Below, in pieces: positions 26,179-35,237 of a stretch of 64,000 nucleotides of DNA; within the stretch, counting starts at the first letter, position 1, and each line of letters starts with the position of its first letter. Origin of the DNA: JANNSX01 sp963741525 (GTDB lineage Bacteria > Pseudomonadota > Alphaproteobacteria > Rhizobiales > Hyphomicrobiaceae); contig CAVUIW010000025.1 of assembly GCA_963741525.1 (NCBI GenBank), positions 15,603 to 79,602 on the forward strand, read 5' to 3'. The translations under genes and the position numbers were made by a program. The notes beneath the pieces were generated by a model. That model was not told the origin of the DNA. It saw only the letters and a program-made list of their open reading frames with translations, and ran no database searches.

Positions 26179-26589
26179 TTGAAAACCATTCTGACCGCTG
26201 CGGCGATCGCGGCGCTGCTCGTCTCCTTTGCGCCCGTCGGCACCAGCCCGGCCTTCGCCGATGGCATCACGCTGAAGCGCGGCAGCTCGACCTCGACCCG
26301 CACCAGCCGCAACCGCGGCGAAGAGCCGGGTGAGACATCGAACGAGGAGCCGGCGGACAACGGCGATGCTGAAAACGATGGCGCCGGCGATGATGTCGCC
26401 GATGCTGGCGACGACAATGGCAGCGGCTGGAGCTGGGGTGGCGGCGGCAATGACGATGATGAGCCCGTCGTCCGCAATGACAACTCTCGCGAGACCATCG
26501 TGCTCTCCCGCGGCAGCTCGCGCCATCAGCGCCGTTGGAAGCGCCGCCACCACGAGCCCAAACGCACGATCTGGATCTTCAACTGGTAG
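26179..26589 (+). CDS. Small secreted Asp/Gly-rich protein with basic C-terminus
   Basis: About 136 residues from TTG 26179, which has GGAGGG six bases upstream. A signal peptide (KTILTAAAIAALLVSFAPVG, cleavage near PAFA) leads to a Ser/Thr/Arg segment, a low-complexity acidic stretch (NGDAENDGAGDDVADAGDD), a Gly/Trp patch, then a basic tail (HQRRWKRRHHEPKRTIW). No domain recognised. The alternation of acidic and basic blocks suggests an envelope protein. Confidence 0.7.
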   Translation: MKTILTAAAIAALLVSFAPVGTSPAFADGITLKRGSSTSTRTSRNRGEEPGETSNEEPADNGDAENDGAGDDVADAGDDNGSGWSWGGGGNDDDEPVVRNDNSRETIVLSRGSSRHQRRWKRRHHEPKRTIWIFNW

Positions 26590-26679
26590 TCACACGTGGG
26601 GTGTGGGCGCTGGAGAGGCTCGTCCTCTCCAGCGCTTTTTCTACTCGCAAGACGAGAACGGTGCCGGCCTGCCTCTCCC

Positions 26680-26866
26680 CACAAGCGAAGCGCAGCGGGG
26701 AGAGGGGAGGGGCAGCGGCAGGTCCGTAAGGTTGCCAAGTACATCTGTTGCCCCGGCGACAATCACAATATTCAGTGGATCTGAATGTCCCTCTGGCATG
26801 CGCCATCTCCGCGGCCGCCCCTCACCCTGCCCTCTCCCCATGGGCACGATGTGCCCATGGGGAGAG
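26680..26866. repeat. REP-like repeats with a perfect 16-bp hairpin
   Basis: A CTCTCCCC/GGGGAGAG pair lies at about 26682-26707, and a perfect 16-bp palindrome CTCTCCCCATGGGCAC-GAT-GTGCCCATGGGGAGAG is at 26832-26866. The 26590-26940 stretch holds no gene I can support; the hairpin lies between convergent genes. Confidence 0.7.
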
Positions 26867-26940
26867 TAAGGAGAGACCGTGCCACACCAACGAAGAAGAA
26901 ACATCGCGCGAATTGTGTTGCTGCGACCTACCCCGCCCCC

Positions 26941-27897
26941 CTACTGTATCCCCATCAGCTTCAGCGCCGCGGAGGATACCGCACCCGTCACCACGCAGGC
27001 ACCGCCCACCTCGAGCTGGCCCATGGCGGTTGCCGCGACGCAGCCGAGCGCCAGCACCGTCTGGCCGGCCATCGCCGCATAGCTCACGTTGCGTTTGCTT
27101 TGTGGCCCCTTGACCTTCAGTTCCTCGATGGCAGCAAGCGCATCCTTGCGCAGCTTGCCGAACTCATAGGTCTCGGCCGCCTCGATCACCTCTCCAAGCG
27201 GCTCCTTCACCCCATCGGGGCGCATATCCCGCTCGGCATACAGCATCTTCAACAAGCTGTCGTCGCGCGCCGCATTGGAGGCGAGTGTCCATTTCGACAT
27301 GCTGCCGATGGTGAGCTTCTCCAGCTCCTCGTCGTCATTGGCCCAGGCGAGCGCATCGACGATACGCTGCACCGGCTGGTATGAGCCGGTCGCGAGATAC
27401 GTGCCCCAGAGGATGTCGAGCGTCATGCCCTGGTCGAGCGGCAGGTCGTAGAGCAGCGGCATCTCGCCATCGAGATAGCGATCGATGAGGACGCGGCGCG
27501 AGGGCGCGTTCTCGGCGGCGATCGCCATGAGATCGCGCCACTCCGGCAATCCCGAATAGGCGATCGCCTTGATGACGACCACCTGCCCGTCCGGGCTCAG
27601 CGGAAACATCTCATCGATGAGCTTGGCGGCCTTCAATTGATTGTCGGCCAGCACGCCGCCGATGAAGCCGATATAGATGCCTGATTGCTCGTGATCGTTG
27701 ATGAGGCCGATGTCCTGCATGGCCTTGACGGCGGCGGGCAGGAGTTTCGGCTTCGGCTTCAGCCGGTAGGTATTGATCCAGCGCACGAGCGCGTCCTGGG
27801 TGCTGATGCTCGGGCTGGTCCCGGTCGACGCCGAGGCGATGCCGGCCGGCAGGAGAAGGAAACAGGCGAACGCGACGTTGAGGGCTGCGCGAAACAC
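26941..27897 (-). CDS. Secreted or envelope protein of unknown function
   Basis: About 318 residues from GTG 27897, chosen for GGAGG eight bases upstream and because it starts the signal peptide (FRAALNVAFACFLLLPAG, cleavage after ASAS). The mature part is helical with no recognised motif: TQDALVRWINTYRLKPKPKL, GIYIGFIGGVLADN, YLDGEMPLLYDLPLDQG, YATGSYQP-like repeats absent. A hydrophobic Gly/Ala-rich C-terminus (QTVLALGCVAATAMGQLEV) could insert in a membrane. Monocistronic, convergent with the small secreted protein gene across REP repeats. Confidence 0.72.
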   Translation of the reverse strand: MFRAALNVAFACFLLLPAGIASASTGTSPSISTQDALVRWINTYRLKPKPKLLPAAVKAMQDIGLINDHEQSGIYIGFIGGVLADNQLKAAKLIDEMFPLSPDGQVVVIKAIAYSGLPEWRDLMAIAAENAPSRRVLIDRYLDGEMPLLYDLPLDQGMTLDILWGTYLATGSYQPVQRIVDALAWANDDEELEKLTIGSMSKWTLASNAARDDSLLKMLYAERDMRPDGVKEPLGEVIEAAETYEFGKLRKDALAAIEELKVKGPQSKRNVSYAAMAGQTVLALGCVAATAMGQLEVGGACVVTGAVSSAALKLMGIQ

Positions 27898-28085
27898 GGG
27901 GGACGCCTCCAATACAATACCGGCCGAAACCTCGACTAAGGCCCGCCGTTCCCGCTCGACTTGAAATTCGCCGCGCCCGTCCTTCGCCCCCGAAGCGAGC
28001 ACGCCAGCCACAGAGAGCGTCGACCCCGCGCCGGACGAAATCATGGCGCTGATGGGGCGAGGGCGTGAAAATTTGCTGTGTTGGC

Positions 28086-28724
28086 CTACTGCAAAAAGGG
28101 ATTGCTCTGCCGCTCCTCGCCGAGCGTGGAGGCGGGGCCATGGCCCGGCACGAAGACCACGTCATCCCCGAGCGGCAACAGCTTCGTCTTGATGGAACGG
28201 ATCAGGAGATCGTGGTCGCCGTAAGGGAAATCGGTGCGCCCGATCGAGCCCTGGAACAGCACATCGCCCATCTGGATGAAGCGCGCGGCGCGGCAGAAGA
28301 GGACAACCGAGCCCGGCGAATGGCCGGGGCAATGGTACACCTCGAATGTCTCGCCCGCCATCTCGACCGTGTCGCCTTCGGAGAGCCAGCGATTGGGCGT
28401 CACCTTCTCGACGCCGGCGAACCCATACTTGGCACCGCTCGCCGGCAGGTCGTCGAGCAGAAACTTGTCGGCTTCGTGCGGCCCCTCGATCTCGAGGCCA
28501 AGTGACCGGGCCAACGCCGCCGCGCCCCCGGCATGGTCGATATGCCCGTGGGTGAGGACGATCTTCTCCGCATGCGCCTCGAGCTTCTTCAACGCAGCTT
28601 CGATCCGCTCGACGTCCCCGCCCGGATCGATGACGGCGGCCAGCCGCGTCGCCTCGTCGAAGAGGATCGTGCAGTTCTGCTCGAAGGCCGTGACCGGCAC
28701 GATGGCCGCGCGGAGCTTGCTCAT
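28086..28724 (-). CDS. MBL-fold hydrolase, glyoxalase II-like (YcbL type)
   Basis: Zinc metallo-beta-lactamase-fold hydrolase, 212 residues. Metal motif THGHIDHAGG at residues 58-67 (His59, His61, Asp63, His64), further ligands in CPGHSPGSVV and IQMGDVLFQGSIGRTD, and the late His in FVPGHGPAST. Length and lack of the glyoxalase II C-terminal domain place it with YcbL-type enzymes that hydrolyse S-lactoylglutathione or related thioesters. It follows a terminator that ends the upstream gene, so it probably has its own promoter. Confidence 0.9.
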   Translation of the reverse strand: MSKLRAAIVPVTAFEQNCTILFDEATRLAAVIDPGGDVERIEAALKKLEAHAEKIVLTHGHIDHAGGAAALARSLGLEIEGPHEADKFLLDDLPASGAKYGFAGVEKVTPNRWLSEGDTVEMAGETFEVYHCPGHSPGSVVLFCRAARFIQMGDVLFQGSIGRTDFPYGDHDLLIRSIKTKLLPLGDDVVFVPGHGPASTLGEERQSNPFLQ

Positions 28725-28740
28725 CGGGACCTCAAAACAG

Positions 28741-28774
28741 TTGCGCGGCCCGCGATGTTCCGCGGGCCGCGCAA
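28741..28774 (-). terminator. Strong hairpin terminator after the glycine-rich membrane protein gene
   Basis: Perfect 14-bp stem TTGCGCGGCCCGCG (28741-28754) and CGCGGGCCGCGCAA (28761-28774), loop ATGTTC. On the minus strand it is followed by CTGTTTTG. It separates two same-direction genes. Confidence 0.82.
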
Positions 28775-28789
28775 AGTCATAGACGCGTT

Positions 28790-29110
28790 TTAGCGCGAGC
28801 CGCCCGTCATCGAGCGGATGAGACCAACGATCAGCATGAGGACGCCGCCGCCGACGCCGCCGCCGGCGATGCTCTGGATGATCGAGCCGATATCCATGCC
28901 GCTGCTCGCCACCGCTCCGGCCGCATCAGCCACCGCGCCGGCACCGCCGCCGAGGATACTGTTCAGGATCTGGCCGCCAACGCCGCCGCCGACGATGCCG
29001 GCAAGCGAATTTCCGACCGTACCCAGACTGAGATTTTTCGCCAGACCGCCGACGATGTTGCCACCGAGCGCGCCCGAGACGAGCTGAATGATAAGTGAGA
29101 CGATATCCAC
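28790..29110 (-). CDS. Small glycine-rich hydrophobic protein
   Basis: 106 residues from GTG 29110, chosen for GGAGG eight bases upstream; longer upstream readings have no hydrophobic pattern. Sequence IVSLIIQLVSGALGGNIVGG, AGIVGGGVGGQILNSILGG, SGMDIGSIIQSIAGGGVGG and VLMLIVGLIRSMTG: almost entirely Gly/Ile/Leu/Val/Ala with one late strongly hydrophobic segment. Probably inserted in the inner membrane. Function unknown. Confidence 0.75.
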   Translation of the reverse strand: MDIVSLIIQLVSGALGGNIVGGLAKNLSLGTVGNSLAGIVGGGVGGQILNSILGGGAGAVADAAGAVASSGMDIGSIIQSIAGGGVGGGVLMLIVGLIRSMTGGSR

Positions 29111-29841
29111 GTTCCTGTCCTCCGTTGTCGCGAGGCGCACGACGCCCCAAACCCCCTCCCCAGCAGCTCCGCAATGACAGCTTCGCCATGCGGATAGTCC
29201 GAGGATTCGCGCCCGCTGATTCTCAGCGTGACCGTGAAACCAGCCGCTGACAAGCGAAGAGTATGGTGCCAAGCCCCCGGATTGCCGGAGGAAAGCGCGA
29301 TTGTGCTCTATTTGTTCCATGCCCTCTGGAGATTCGCGGGTTCGCGGTTTGGCAAAGTGGCGCGACACGTGGCAACGATGCTCGCCGCCAACGGCGCTTG
29401 TGAGATTTCGCCGTGTACCAGGTGGAACGCCTCACCAGTGATAGTGTTGTATTCGCTGTCGCCGCCGGCCCCACCGCTCTCGACACGGGCCCCGCAAAGA
29501 GGAAAAAGGCCCGTAAATTGACTGCTACCGCAACTAACCCGGCTGCCAGCGCCGCCGTCTTCTCCAACGTACACACAGATTAAGCGGACCAGTTTCGCGA
29601 CCGGCGGACACCGCACGATCTCTTTTCGGCAGGCGGGCTGCCGCCTCCACCGGGGCGACCCTGGCGATTCAAGCACCCGGCGCAACGCCGGCTGCGCGCC
29701 GGATCTCGCTTGCTGTGGGACGGACTCTGATTTCACCGCCACTGTCGCCCGCTGGCCACGGTGACGCCGTGTCTCGGAGCTAGGCATGGCTCGGGCCGCA
29801 GGCTATACCGGCGGCTCATCATGAACATAGATGAGGTCGTC
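29111..29841. other. 730-base stretch without a supportable gene
   Basis: No convincing gene, RNA or repeat. A short plus-strand reading from GTG 29413 to 29583 has plausible composition but no ribosome site or recognised relative, and opposite-strand readings look like GC-driven noise. Confidence 0.45.
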
Positions 29842-30327
29842 ATGCGTCTCGCCAACCGTTTCCTGCCGGTTCTCGCCATTGCGCTCGCGCTCGCCGTTGG
29901 CCCGGCTTCGGCACAAACGACGACCGAGGAGCCGGCGGCCGCCCCGACAACGACGACCGCCACGACCCCGACCACCGCCACGGCGACGACGATAGCAACC
30001 ACCGCGCCGGAAACGACCGCAACCATTCCCGCCGCCACGCCCGCCAAGCCAAAGAAGAAGGCCAAAGGAACGTGCGTGACACTCGGCTTCGAGGTCAACG
30101 ACTACGGCAAGGATGGACCGACAAAAGACGCCAAGGCGCTGCTCGACGCCTATGCCGTCAAATGGGCCGCCGCCAACAGCATCGAGAAGTACAAGATGGG
30201 CGAGAAGTCGGTCAGCTGCGAGCTGTTCCTCGACTTCGGCGTCTTCGACGAGCACACCTGCACGGCCTCCGCCAGCGTCTGCTGGCAGGGCGCACCCACG
30301 AAAGAGGCGCTCGTCTCGCCCGAGTGA
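29842..30327 (+). CDS. Secreted Thr/Ala-rich protein with small C-terminal domain
   Basis: About 161 residues from ATG 29842 (MRLANRFLPVLAIALALAVG), which has GAGG five bases upstream; an ATG 21 bases earlier is less likely. Signal peptide cleaves after GPASA. A Thr/Ala/Pro linker (about residues 25-70) with a PKKKAK basic patch precedes a compact domain with GTCVTLGFEVNDYGKDGPT, VSCELFLDFGVFDEHTC and ASVCWQG, containing four Cys that may form disulfides. No function recognised. Confidence 0.72.
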   Translation: MRLANRFLPVLAIALALAVGPASAQTTTEEPAAAPTTTTATTPTTATATTIATTAPETTATIPAATPAKPKKKAKGTCVTLGFEVNDYGKDGPTKDAKALLDAYAVKWAAANSIEKYKMGEKSVSCELFLDFGVFDEHTCTASASVCWQGAPTKEALVSPE

Positions 30328-30366
30328 GACGGCAGCCCGAACCGCACACCGCAAGGCTTTCCTGTC

Positions 30367-30966
30367 ATGATGATCCTGCGCTCCTCGCCGCCTTCGCCGT
30401 TCGGGCGCAAGGTCAAGATCGCGGCCGCCGTCCTCGGCCTGTCCGATCGCATCAAGATCGAGCCGACCGACACCAATGACGGCACACTCAAGTCGCAGAA
30501 CCCACTCGCCAAGATTCCGACGCTCGTGCTGGAAGACGGCTTCTGCCTCTACGACAGCCACGTCATCGCCGAGTATCTCGACAGCCTGCATGACGGGCCC
30601 AGAATCTTCCCCGAGGGCAAGGCGCGCTGGCCGGCGCTGCGCCTCGCGGCACTCGCCGATGGTCTGATGGAGGCGGCGCTGCTGCTGGTCTACGAGAAGC
30701 GTATCCGCCCCGAGGCCACGTGGAACGCCCAATGGATCGAGATGCAGCAGCAGAAGATCGATACGGGCCTCGATCATCTGGAAGAGGTACAGGCCAATCT
30801 CGGGTCCCGCCCCGACATCGGCGAGATCGGCCTGGCCTGCGCGCTCGGTTATCTCGATCTGCGCCACCAGGGCAAATGGCGCGAAAAACACCCTCGCCTC
30901 GTGGCGTGGCTCGACGCTTTCGCCGCCAGGGTGCCGGCCTTCGAGGCGACGCGCGTCAAAGCTTGA
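30367..30966 (+). CDS. Glutathione S-transferase family protein
   Basis: Cytosolic GST-like protein, 199 residues. The thioredoxin-like N-domain has SSPPSPFGRKVKIAAAVLG with Ser at the catalytic position, cis-Pro in NPLAKIPTLVLEDG and the glutathione-contact YDSHVIAEYLDSLH. The C-terminal helical domain runs from about residue 85 (ARWPALRLAALADGLMEAAL) to the end, with RPDIGEIGLACALGYLDLR. Substrate unknown. Monocistronic, 39 bases after the secreted protein gene. Confidence 0.9.
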   Translation: MMILRSSPPSPFGRKVKIAAAVLGLSDRIKIEPTDTNDGTLKSQNPLAKIPTLVLEDGFCLYDSHVIAEYLDSLHDGPRIFPEGKARWPALRLAALADGLMEAALLLVYEKRIRPEATWNAQWIEMQQQKIDTGLDHLEEVQANLGSRPDIGEIGLACALGYLDLRHQGKWREKHPRLVAWLDAFAARVPAFEATRVKA

Positions 30967-31060
30967 GACCGGTCACCAGTTGAACTTTTCCCTCCGCAGC
31001 GAGATTGTGCTTGCGCTCGACTTGCGGATAGAACATGATGAGAACATATAGGGGGTATAG

Positions 31061-32458
31061 ATGGCACGCGCCATTGATCAGGTGTTGAGCCAGTTGGATC
31101 GCAACCGGGCGGGGGCGCTGGGCCGGCTGCTCGATCTCCTCGCCATCCCCAGCATCTCGACGGACCCAGCCTATAACGACGATTGTGCGCGTGCCGCCGA
31201 TTGGCTGGCGCGAGAGCTCAACGCGGCGGGCTTCTCGGCCTCGGCCCGGCCGACGATTGGGCGGCCGATGGTCGTCGGGCATCGGAAGGCCGAGGGGCAG
31301 GACAAGCGTCGCCATGTGCTGTTCTACGGTCACTATGACGTGCAGCCGGTCGATCCCGTTTCACTCTGGTCGCATCCCCCGTTCGAGCCCAAGCTCGACG
31401 AGGATAAGGCCAACGGCCGGATCATCCGCGGGCGCGGTGCTTCCGACGACAAGGGCCAGCTCATGACCTTCATCGAGGCGGCGCGCGCCTGGATCGAGGT
31501 GGCGGGCGAGCTGCCCATCAACGTGACGGTGCTATTGGAAGGCGAGGAAGAAAGCGGATCGAAAAGCCTCGAGCCCTTCCTCAAGGCCAATGCGAAGGAG
31601 CTGACGGCCGGCCTCGCGCTCGTCTGCGATACGGGCCAGTGGGACAAGACGACGCCGGCCATCACCACCATGTTGCGCGGCATCGCCCATTGCGAGCTCG
31701 TCGTCAAAGGGCCGAGCCGGGACCTGCATTCCGGCATGTATGGCAGCGCGGCCATCAATCCGATCCGGGCGCTGACGAAGATCCTTGGCCTGATGCATGG
31801 CGAGGACGGGCGCGTGCAGATCCCCGGATTCTACGACGGCCTGATCGAGCCGCGCCCTGAGCAGCTCGCGGCCTGGCAGGGGCTCGGCTTCGATGAGGCC
31901 GAATTCCTGGGCGATATCGGCCTGAAGACGCCCGCCGGCGAAAAAGGCCGATCGGTGCTCGAACAGATCTGGGCCCGGCCGACGGCCGAGGTGAACGGCA
32001 TCTATGGCGGCTACACGGGGGCTGGCTCGAAAACGGTCATCCCCGCCGAGGCGGCCGCCAAGCTCTCCTTCCGTCTGGTTCCCGGCATGGACCCCGATCA
32101 TGTCTTGAGTTCTTTCGAGGCCTTCGTCGCGAAGCACCTGCATCCCGATTGCGACTATGAGATCCGTGATCCGCACGGCTCGCCGGCTATCGGCTTCGAC
32201 ACGACAGCGCCCTATCTCAAGTCCGCGGCAGCGGCGCTGGAAGAGGAGTGGGGCAAGCCCGCCGCCCTCATCGGCTCGGGCGGCTCGATCCCGATCGTGC
32301 GCTCGTTCAAGTCGCATCTTGGCATGGATACGCTGTTGGCGGGCTTTGCCCTCGACGACGACCGCATTCATTCCCCGAACGAAAAATACAATGTGACGAG
32401 CTTCGAGAAAGGGGCCCGCTCCTGGGCTCGCATCCTCGAGAAACTTTCTGAGACGTAG
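31061..32458 (+). CDS. M20-family metallopeptidase (dipeptidase)
   Basis: Zinc dipeptidase of the M20/ArgE/DapE superfamily, 465 residues; start ATG 31061 after AGGGGG. Metal and catalytic motifs: VLFYGHYDVQPVDP (His, Asp), RIIRGRGASDDKGQLMTFI (bridging Asp), LLEGEEESGSKSL (catalytic Glu-Glu) and HSPNEKYNV (C-terminal His/Glu). The dimerisation domain contains PSRDLHSGMYGSAAINP. Likely hydrolyses dipeptides or related amides in the cytoplasm. The RNase T2 gene follows 11 bases later. Confidence 0.93.
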   Translation: MARAIDQVLSQLDRNRAGALGRLLDLLAIPSISTDPAYNDDCARAADWLARELNAAGFSASARPTIGRPMVVGHRKAEGQDKRRHVLFYGHYDVQPVDPVSLWSHPPFEPKLDEDKANGRIIRGRGASDDKGQLMTFIEAARAWIEVAGELPINVTVLLEGEEESGSKSLEPFLKANAKELTAGLALVCDTGQWDKTTPAITTMLRGIAHCELVVKGPSRDLHSGMYGSAAINPIRALTKILGLMHGEDGRVQIPGFYDGLIEPRPEQLAAWQGLGFDEAEFLGDIGLKTPAGEKGRSVLEQIWARPTAEVNGIYGGYTGAGSKTVIPAEAAAKLSFRLVPGMDPDHVLSSFEAFVAKHLHPDCDYEIRDPHGSPAIGFDTTAPYLKSAAAALEEEWGKPAALIGSGGSIPIVRSFKSHLGMDTLLAGFALDDDRIHSPNEKYNVTSFEKGARSWARILEKLSET

Positions 32459-32469
32459 CGGAGGTTCAC

Positions 32470-33168
32470 ATGCGTAAGTTAGGGCTGTTGATTGGCATGA
32501 TGTTCTGGCTGGCCGGCGTGCTTCCAGCCGCGGCGCAATCCGGCAAAGCCGGCGTGTTCGACTACTACACGCTCGTCCTCAGCTGGTCGCCGACCTTCTG
32601 CGAGGGCAAGAGTCAAGGCGAGGAGGGCGCCCAGTGTAACGGCAAGCGTGACTATGCCTTCGTGCTGCACGGGCTGTGGCCGCAGTACGAGAGGGGCTTT
32701 CCGGAGGCCTGCCGCATCGGCAAGAAACCCTGGGTGCCAGGGCCGTTGATCGACAGCATGCTCGACATCATGCCGAGCCCGAAGCTCGTCATCCACGAGT
32801 ACAAGAAGCACGGCACCTGCTCGGGGCTAGACCCCAACGGCTACTATGCGCTGGCGAGGAAGCTCTATGGCAAGATCACGATCCCGCCGGCCTTCCAGGC
32901 GCCCACCAAGGCAATTGTCACCTCGGCAGGCGAGGTAGAGGCCGCGTTCCTGGCGGCCAATCCACAGATGTCGCCGGAGATGTTGTCGGTTGCTTGCGGC
33001 CGGCGCGACCGCGTGCGCGAGGTCCGCGTCTGCTTCACGCGCGAGGGCGAGCTCCGGAGCTGCGGCCGCAACGAGGCGCAGGAGCGGCTCTGCCGGGCGG
33101 AGAAGGTCACCATGCCGCCGGTGCGCGGCAAAGCCATCGGGGCATCAGGGACGCTCAACGATATCTGA
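32470..33168 (+). CDS. Ribonuclease T2 family, periplasmic or secreted
   Basis: Endoribonuclease of 232 residues with a signal peptide (KLGLLIGMMFWLAGVLPA, cleavage after AAAQ). Both catalytic signatures are intact: FVLHGLWPQ (His67) and HEYKKHGTCSG (His109, Glu110, Lys113, His114). Several cysteines (Cys44, Cys56, Cys81, Cys117) suit disulfides. The start has GGAGG six bases upstream and lies 11 bases after the M20 peptidase gene, suggesting a two-gene nutrient-scavenging unit. Confidence 0.94.
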   Translation: MRKLGLLIGMMFWLAGVLPAAAQSGKAGVFDYYTLVLSWSPTFCEGKSQGEEGAQCNGKRDYAFVLHGLWPQYERGFPEACRIGKKPWVPGPLIDSMLDIMPSPKLVIHEYKKHGTCSGLDPNGYYALARKLYGKITIPPAFQAPTKAIVTSAGEVEAAFLAANPQMSPEMLSVACGRRDRVREVRVCFTREGELRSCGRNEAQERLCRAEKVTMPPVRGKAIGASGTLNDI

Positions 33169-33429
33169 GGCGTTCCGGCGGCCAGAATGGCTGTAGCGCC
33201 GCAGTAAGTCGCCAAGGAGGTCTTCGCCGGGCAGCGGCCTAAGCCGTTGTGGAACGGCAGCGGCAACCACTGGTCTCGGCTTGGCTGTCTTTTTGCGGCG
33301 GCGTCGCGCAACGAACCTGTCGGCAAGGTGTGGATAGGGCCCAGGTGTGCTCTCGCGTCCTTGCCGGGCGCACCGTCCTTGCGATCATGCCTGTCGTGAT
33401 GCGAAGCGATTCGCGAACGGGGCACGGGC

Positions 33430-33793
33430 ATGATGACGGGCAACTGGCGAGGCGAGGGACGGGGAATGTCTGCCGCGTGCGCTGGCCGGCACGCGGGACG
33501 TGGTCGCACCAGTCTATTTCTCGCCGGGCTCGTGCTCGGCAGTTTGGTCAGCCTGATCGTGGGCGATCGGTTGTCGGCGGCTCACCTCGACGCCTGGCTC
33601 GGTGCGGCATCCGCCAAAGAATTCCGAACGGCTCGCGGCAACGGCCGAGCATGAGGTGTCGCCGGACCTCGCCGGCACTTGCACGGCCCTCGTCCTCGAC
33701 CGCTTCACGGGCCTGACGGCCGCACTGGCCTGCGCCGAGGCCCCGGCGTTGCCATTGCCGATTGCGCTGCGCCACGGCGAGATCGAGAGTTAG
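33430..33793 (+). CDS. Small membrane-anchored protein of unknown function (frameshifted)
   Basis: An N-terminal reading (MSAACAGRHAGRGRTSLFLA, with membrane segment LFLAGLVLGSLVSLIVG) ends prematurely, but removing one A from the AAA run near 33619-33621 continues NSERLAATAEHEVSPDLAGT, CTALVLDRFTGLTAALACAE to a stop at 33791-33793. The joined product is about 120 residues. Either start, 33430 or 33466, is possible. The stop lies within the edge of a RIME-like repeat. No homologue recognised. Confidence 0.5.
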
Positions 33794-33892
33794 AGCACGT
33801 TCAGGCGAAGTGGAGACCGGTTCGCCGTAAGAACGTGCTCAAAATCAAGAATCGAGAGCGGGTTCTTGATTCCGGTCGGTCTGAACCCGCTC
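33793..33892. repeat. RIME-like element with two perfect 10-bp palindromes
   Basis: GAGCACGTTC (33793-33802) pairs with GAACGTGCTC (33831-33840) and GAGCGGGTTC (33856-33865) pairs with GAACCCGCTC (33883-33892). The double-palindrome layout over 100 bases matches rhizobial RIME elements; the sequence differs from copies A-C in this window. Confidence 0.8.
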
Positions 33893-33954
33893 TAGATGTG
33901 AAGGGCGCCACCTCGACCTCGCTGCGCGCCTTGCTCGGAGATCGCCGCTCCCCC

Positions 33955-35104
33955 TCACGGCGCGGCCACCACGTCCACGCGCCAGATCACGCCCGCATGG
34001 TCGTCGCTGACGAAGATCGTGCCGTCCTCGCGCTCGATGATGTCGACCGGCCGGCCCATGACGTCGCCGCCGTTGTGGAAACCGCTCAGGAACGGTGTCA
34101 CGAGCACCCCGTCCGTCGTGGGCTGGAGCGCCGCCACTTCGTAGCCCGCGAGCGACGAACGATTCCAGCTTCCGTGCTCCGCCACGAGCGCGGCGGGGCT
34201 AACGGTCGTTTGCGCGTTTGAACCCTGGTGCCGCAGGAAACGGATCGAAAGCGGCGCCACATGCGCGCCGAAGCTCGATCCACGGCGCATTGGGAGCTTT
34301 CTCCTTCGCTGACGCCCGATCGCCGACATCGGGATCAGACACATTTCGGCCGTTGAAGAACGGCCAGCCGTAGAACTTGCCCTCCTCGATGATGTTGACC
34401 TCATCCGGTGGAAAGTCGTCGCCAAGCCAGTCGCGGCCGTTGTCGACACCAACGATCTTTCCATTCGTCGGATCCCAATCGAAACCGACCGTGTTCCGCA
34501 ATCCCGTCGCGAAAACCTCGGGCTTCTCGCCGGGCACAAACCGGATCATCATCGCCCGGAACGGCTGCCGCTCCTCACAGACATTGCAGCTCGACCCGAT
34601 CGAGACGTAGAGCTTGCCGTCCGGTCCCTTCTTGATCGTGCGCGTCCAATGCCCGCCACCGCCCGGCAAGCCGTCGAGCACGACTTCGGGTTCGCCCGTC
34701 ACCTTGCCCGCCGCCGCATCGTAGCCTACCGCCAGGATCCTCGTTTCCTCGGCGAGATAGAGCTTGTCGCCGTCGAGCAGGATGCCGTGCACGCGGCGGA
34801 GCCCGTCGATCAGCACCTCGGCACCATCCGATCCCCCGTCGCCATCCTTGTCCGCCAGCACCCGCAGCACCTTCCGCGGCGGCACGCTCAGCAGAATGTC
34901 GCCCTGAGGCGTCACCTGCATGAGCCGCGCCTTGCCGAGCCCCTGCGCGTAGATCGACACCTTGTAGCCCGGCAGAACCTTGAGCTTCGCGGCATCGGGC
35001 GCGGCGTGTGTTGGCGCGGTCGCCGTTGTGCTCAGCAGCGCGCAAGCTATCGCCGCAGCCCACATGCGAATCTTCTCGCGCGTATTCCTGATGACACCTG
35101 TCAT
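33955..35104 (-). CDS. PQQ-type glucose/sorbosone dehydrogenase-like protein (one frameshift)
   Basis: Periplasmic six-bladed beta-propeller oxidoreductase, about 383 residues from ATG 35104 with GGGAG upstream. Signal peptide MWAAAIACALLSTTATAPTH; then LKVLPGYKVSIYAQGLGKA, RRVHGILLDGDKLYLAEETR, GPDGKLYVSIGSSCNVCEER, ATGLRNTVGFDWDPTNGKIV and EVNIIEEGKFYGWPFFNG. Near 34283-34290 the frame changes; one extra T gives IELSAHVAPLSIRFL and continues AALVAEHGSWNRSSLAGYEV to GRPVDIIEREDGTIFVSDDH. Sugar or aldose substrate unknown; PQQ binding inferred from family. Confidence 0.86.
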
Positions 35105-35237
35105 GCTGCACTCCCTGTGCTGCGATCCGTGCTTTGCCGGCCTGCCCGGACATTGATCGATTTTGACGTCTGCATCCTCGCGGAGAGCGGGCAAAGCACC
35201 TGATGGGGGTCTGACCCAAGGCGGCCACCACCGCGCC

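Noticed and set aside
29413..29583. Short plus-strand gene
   Set aside because: Composition is plausible but no ribosome site, no signal and no family resemblance.
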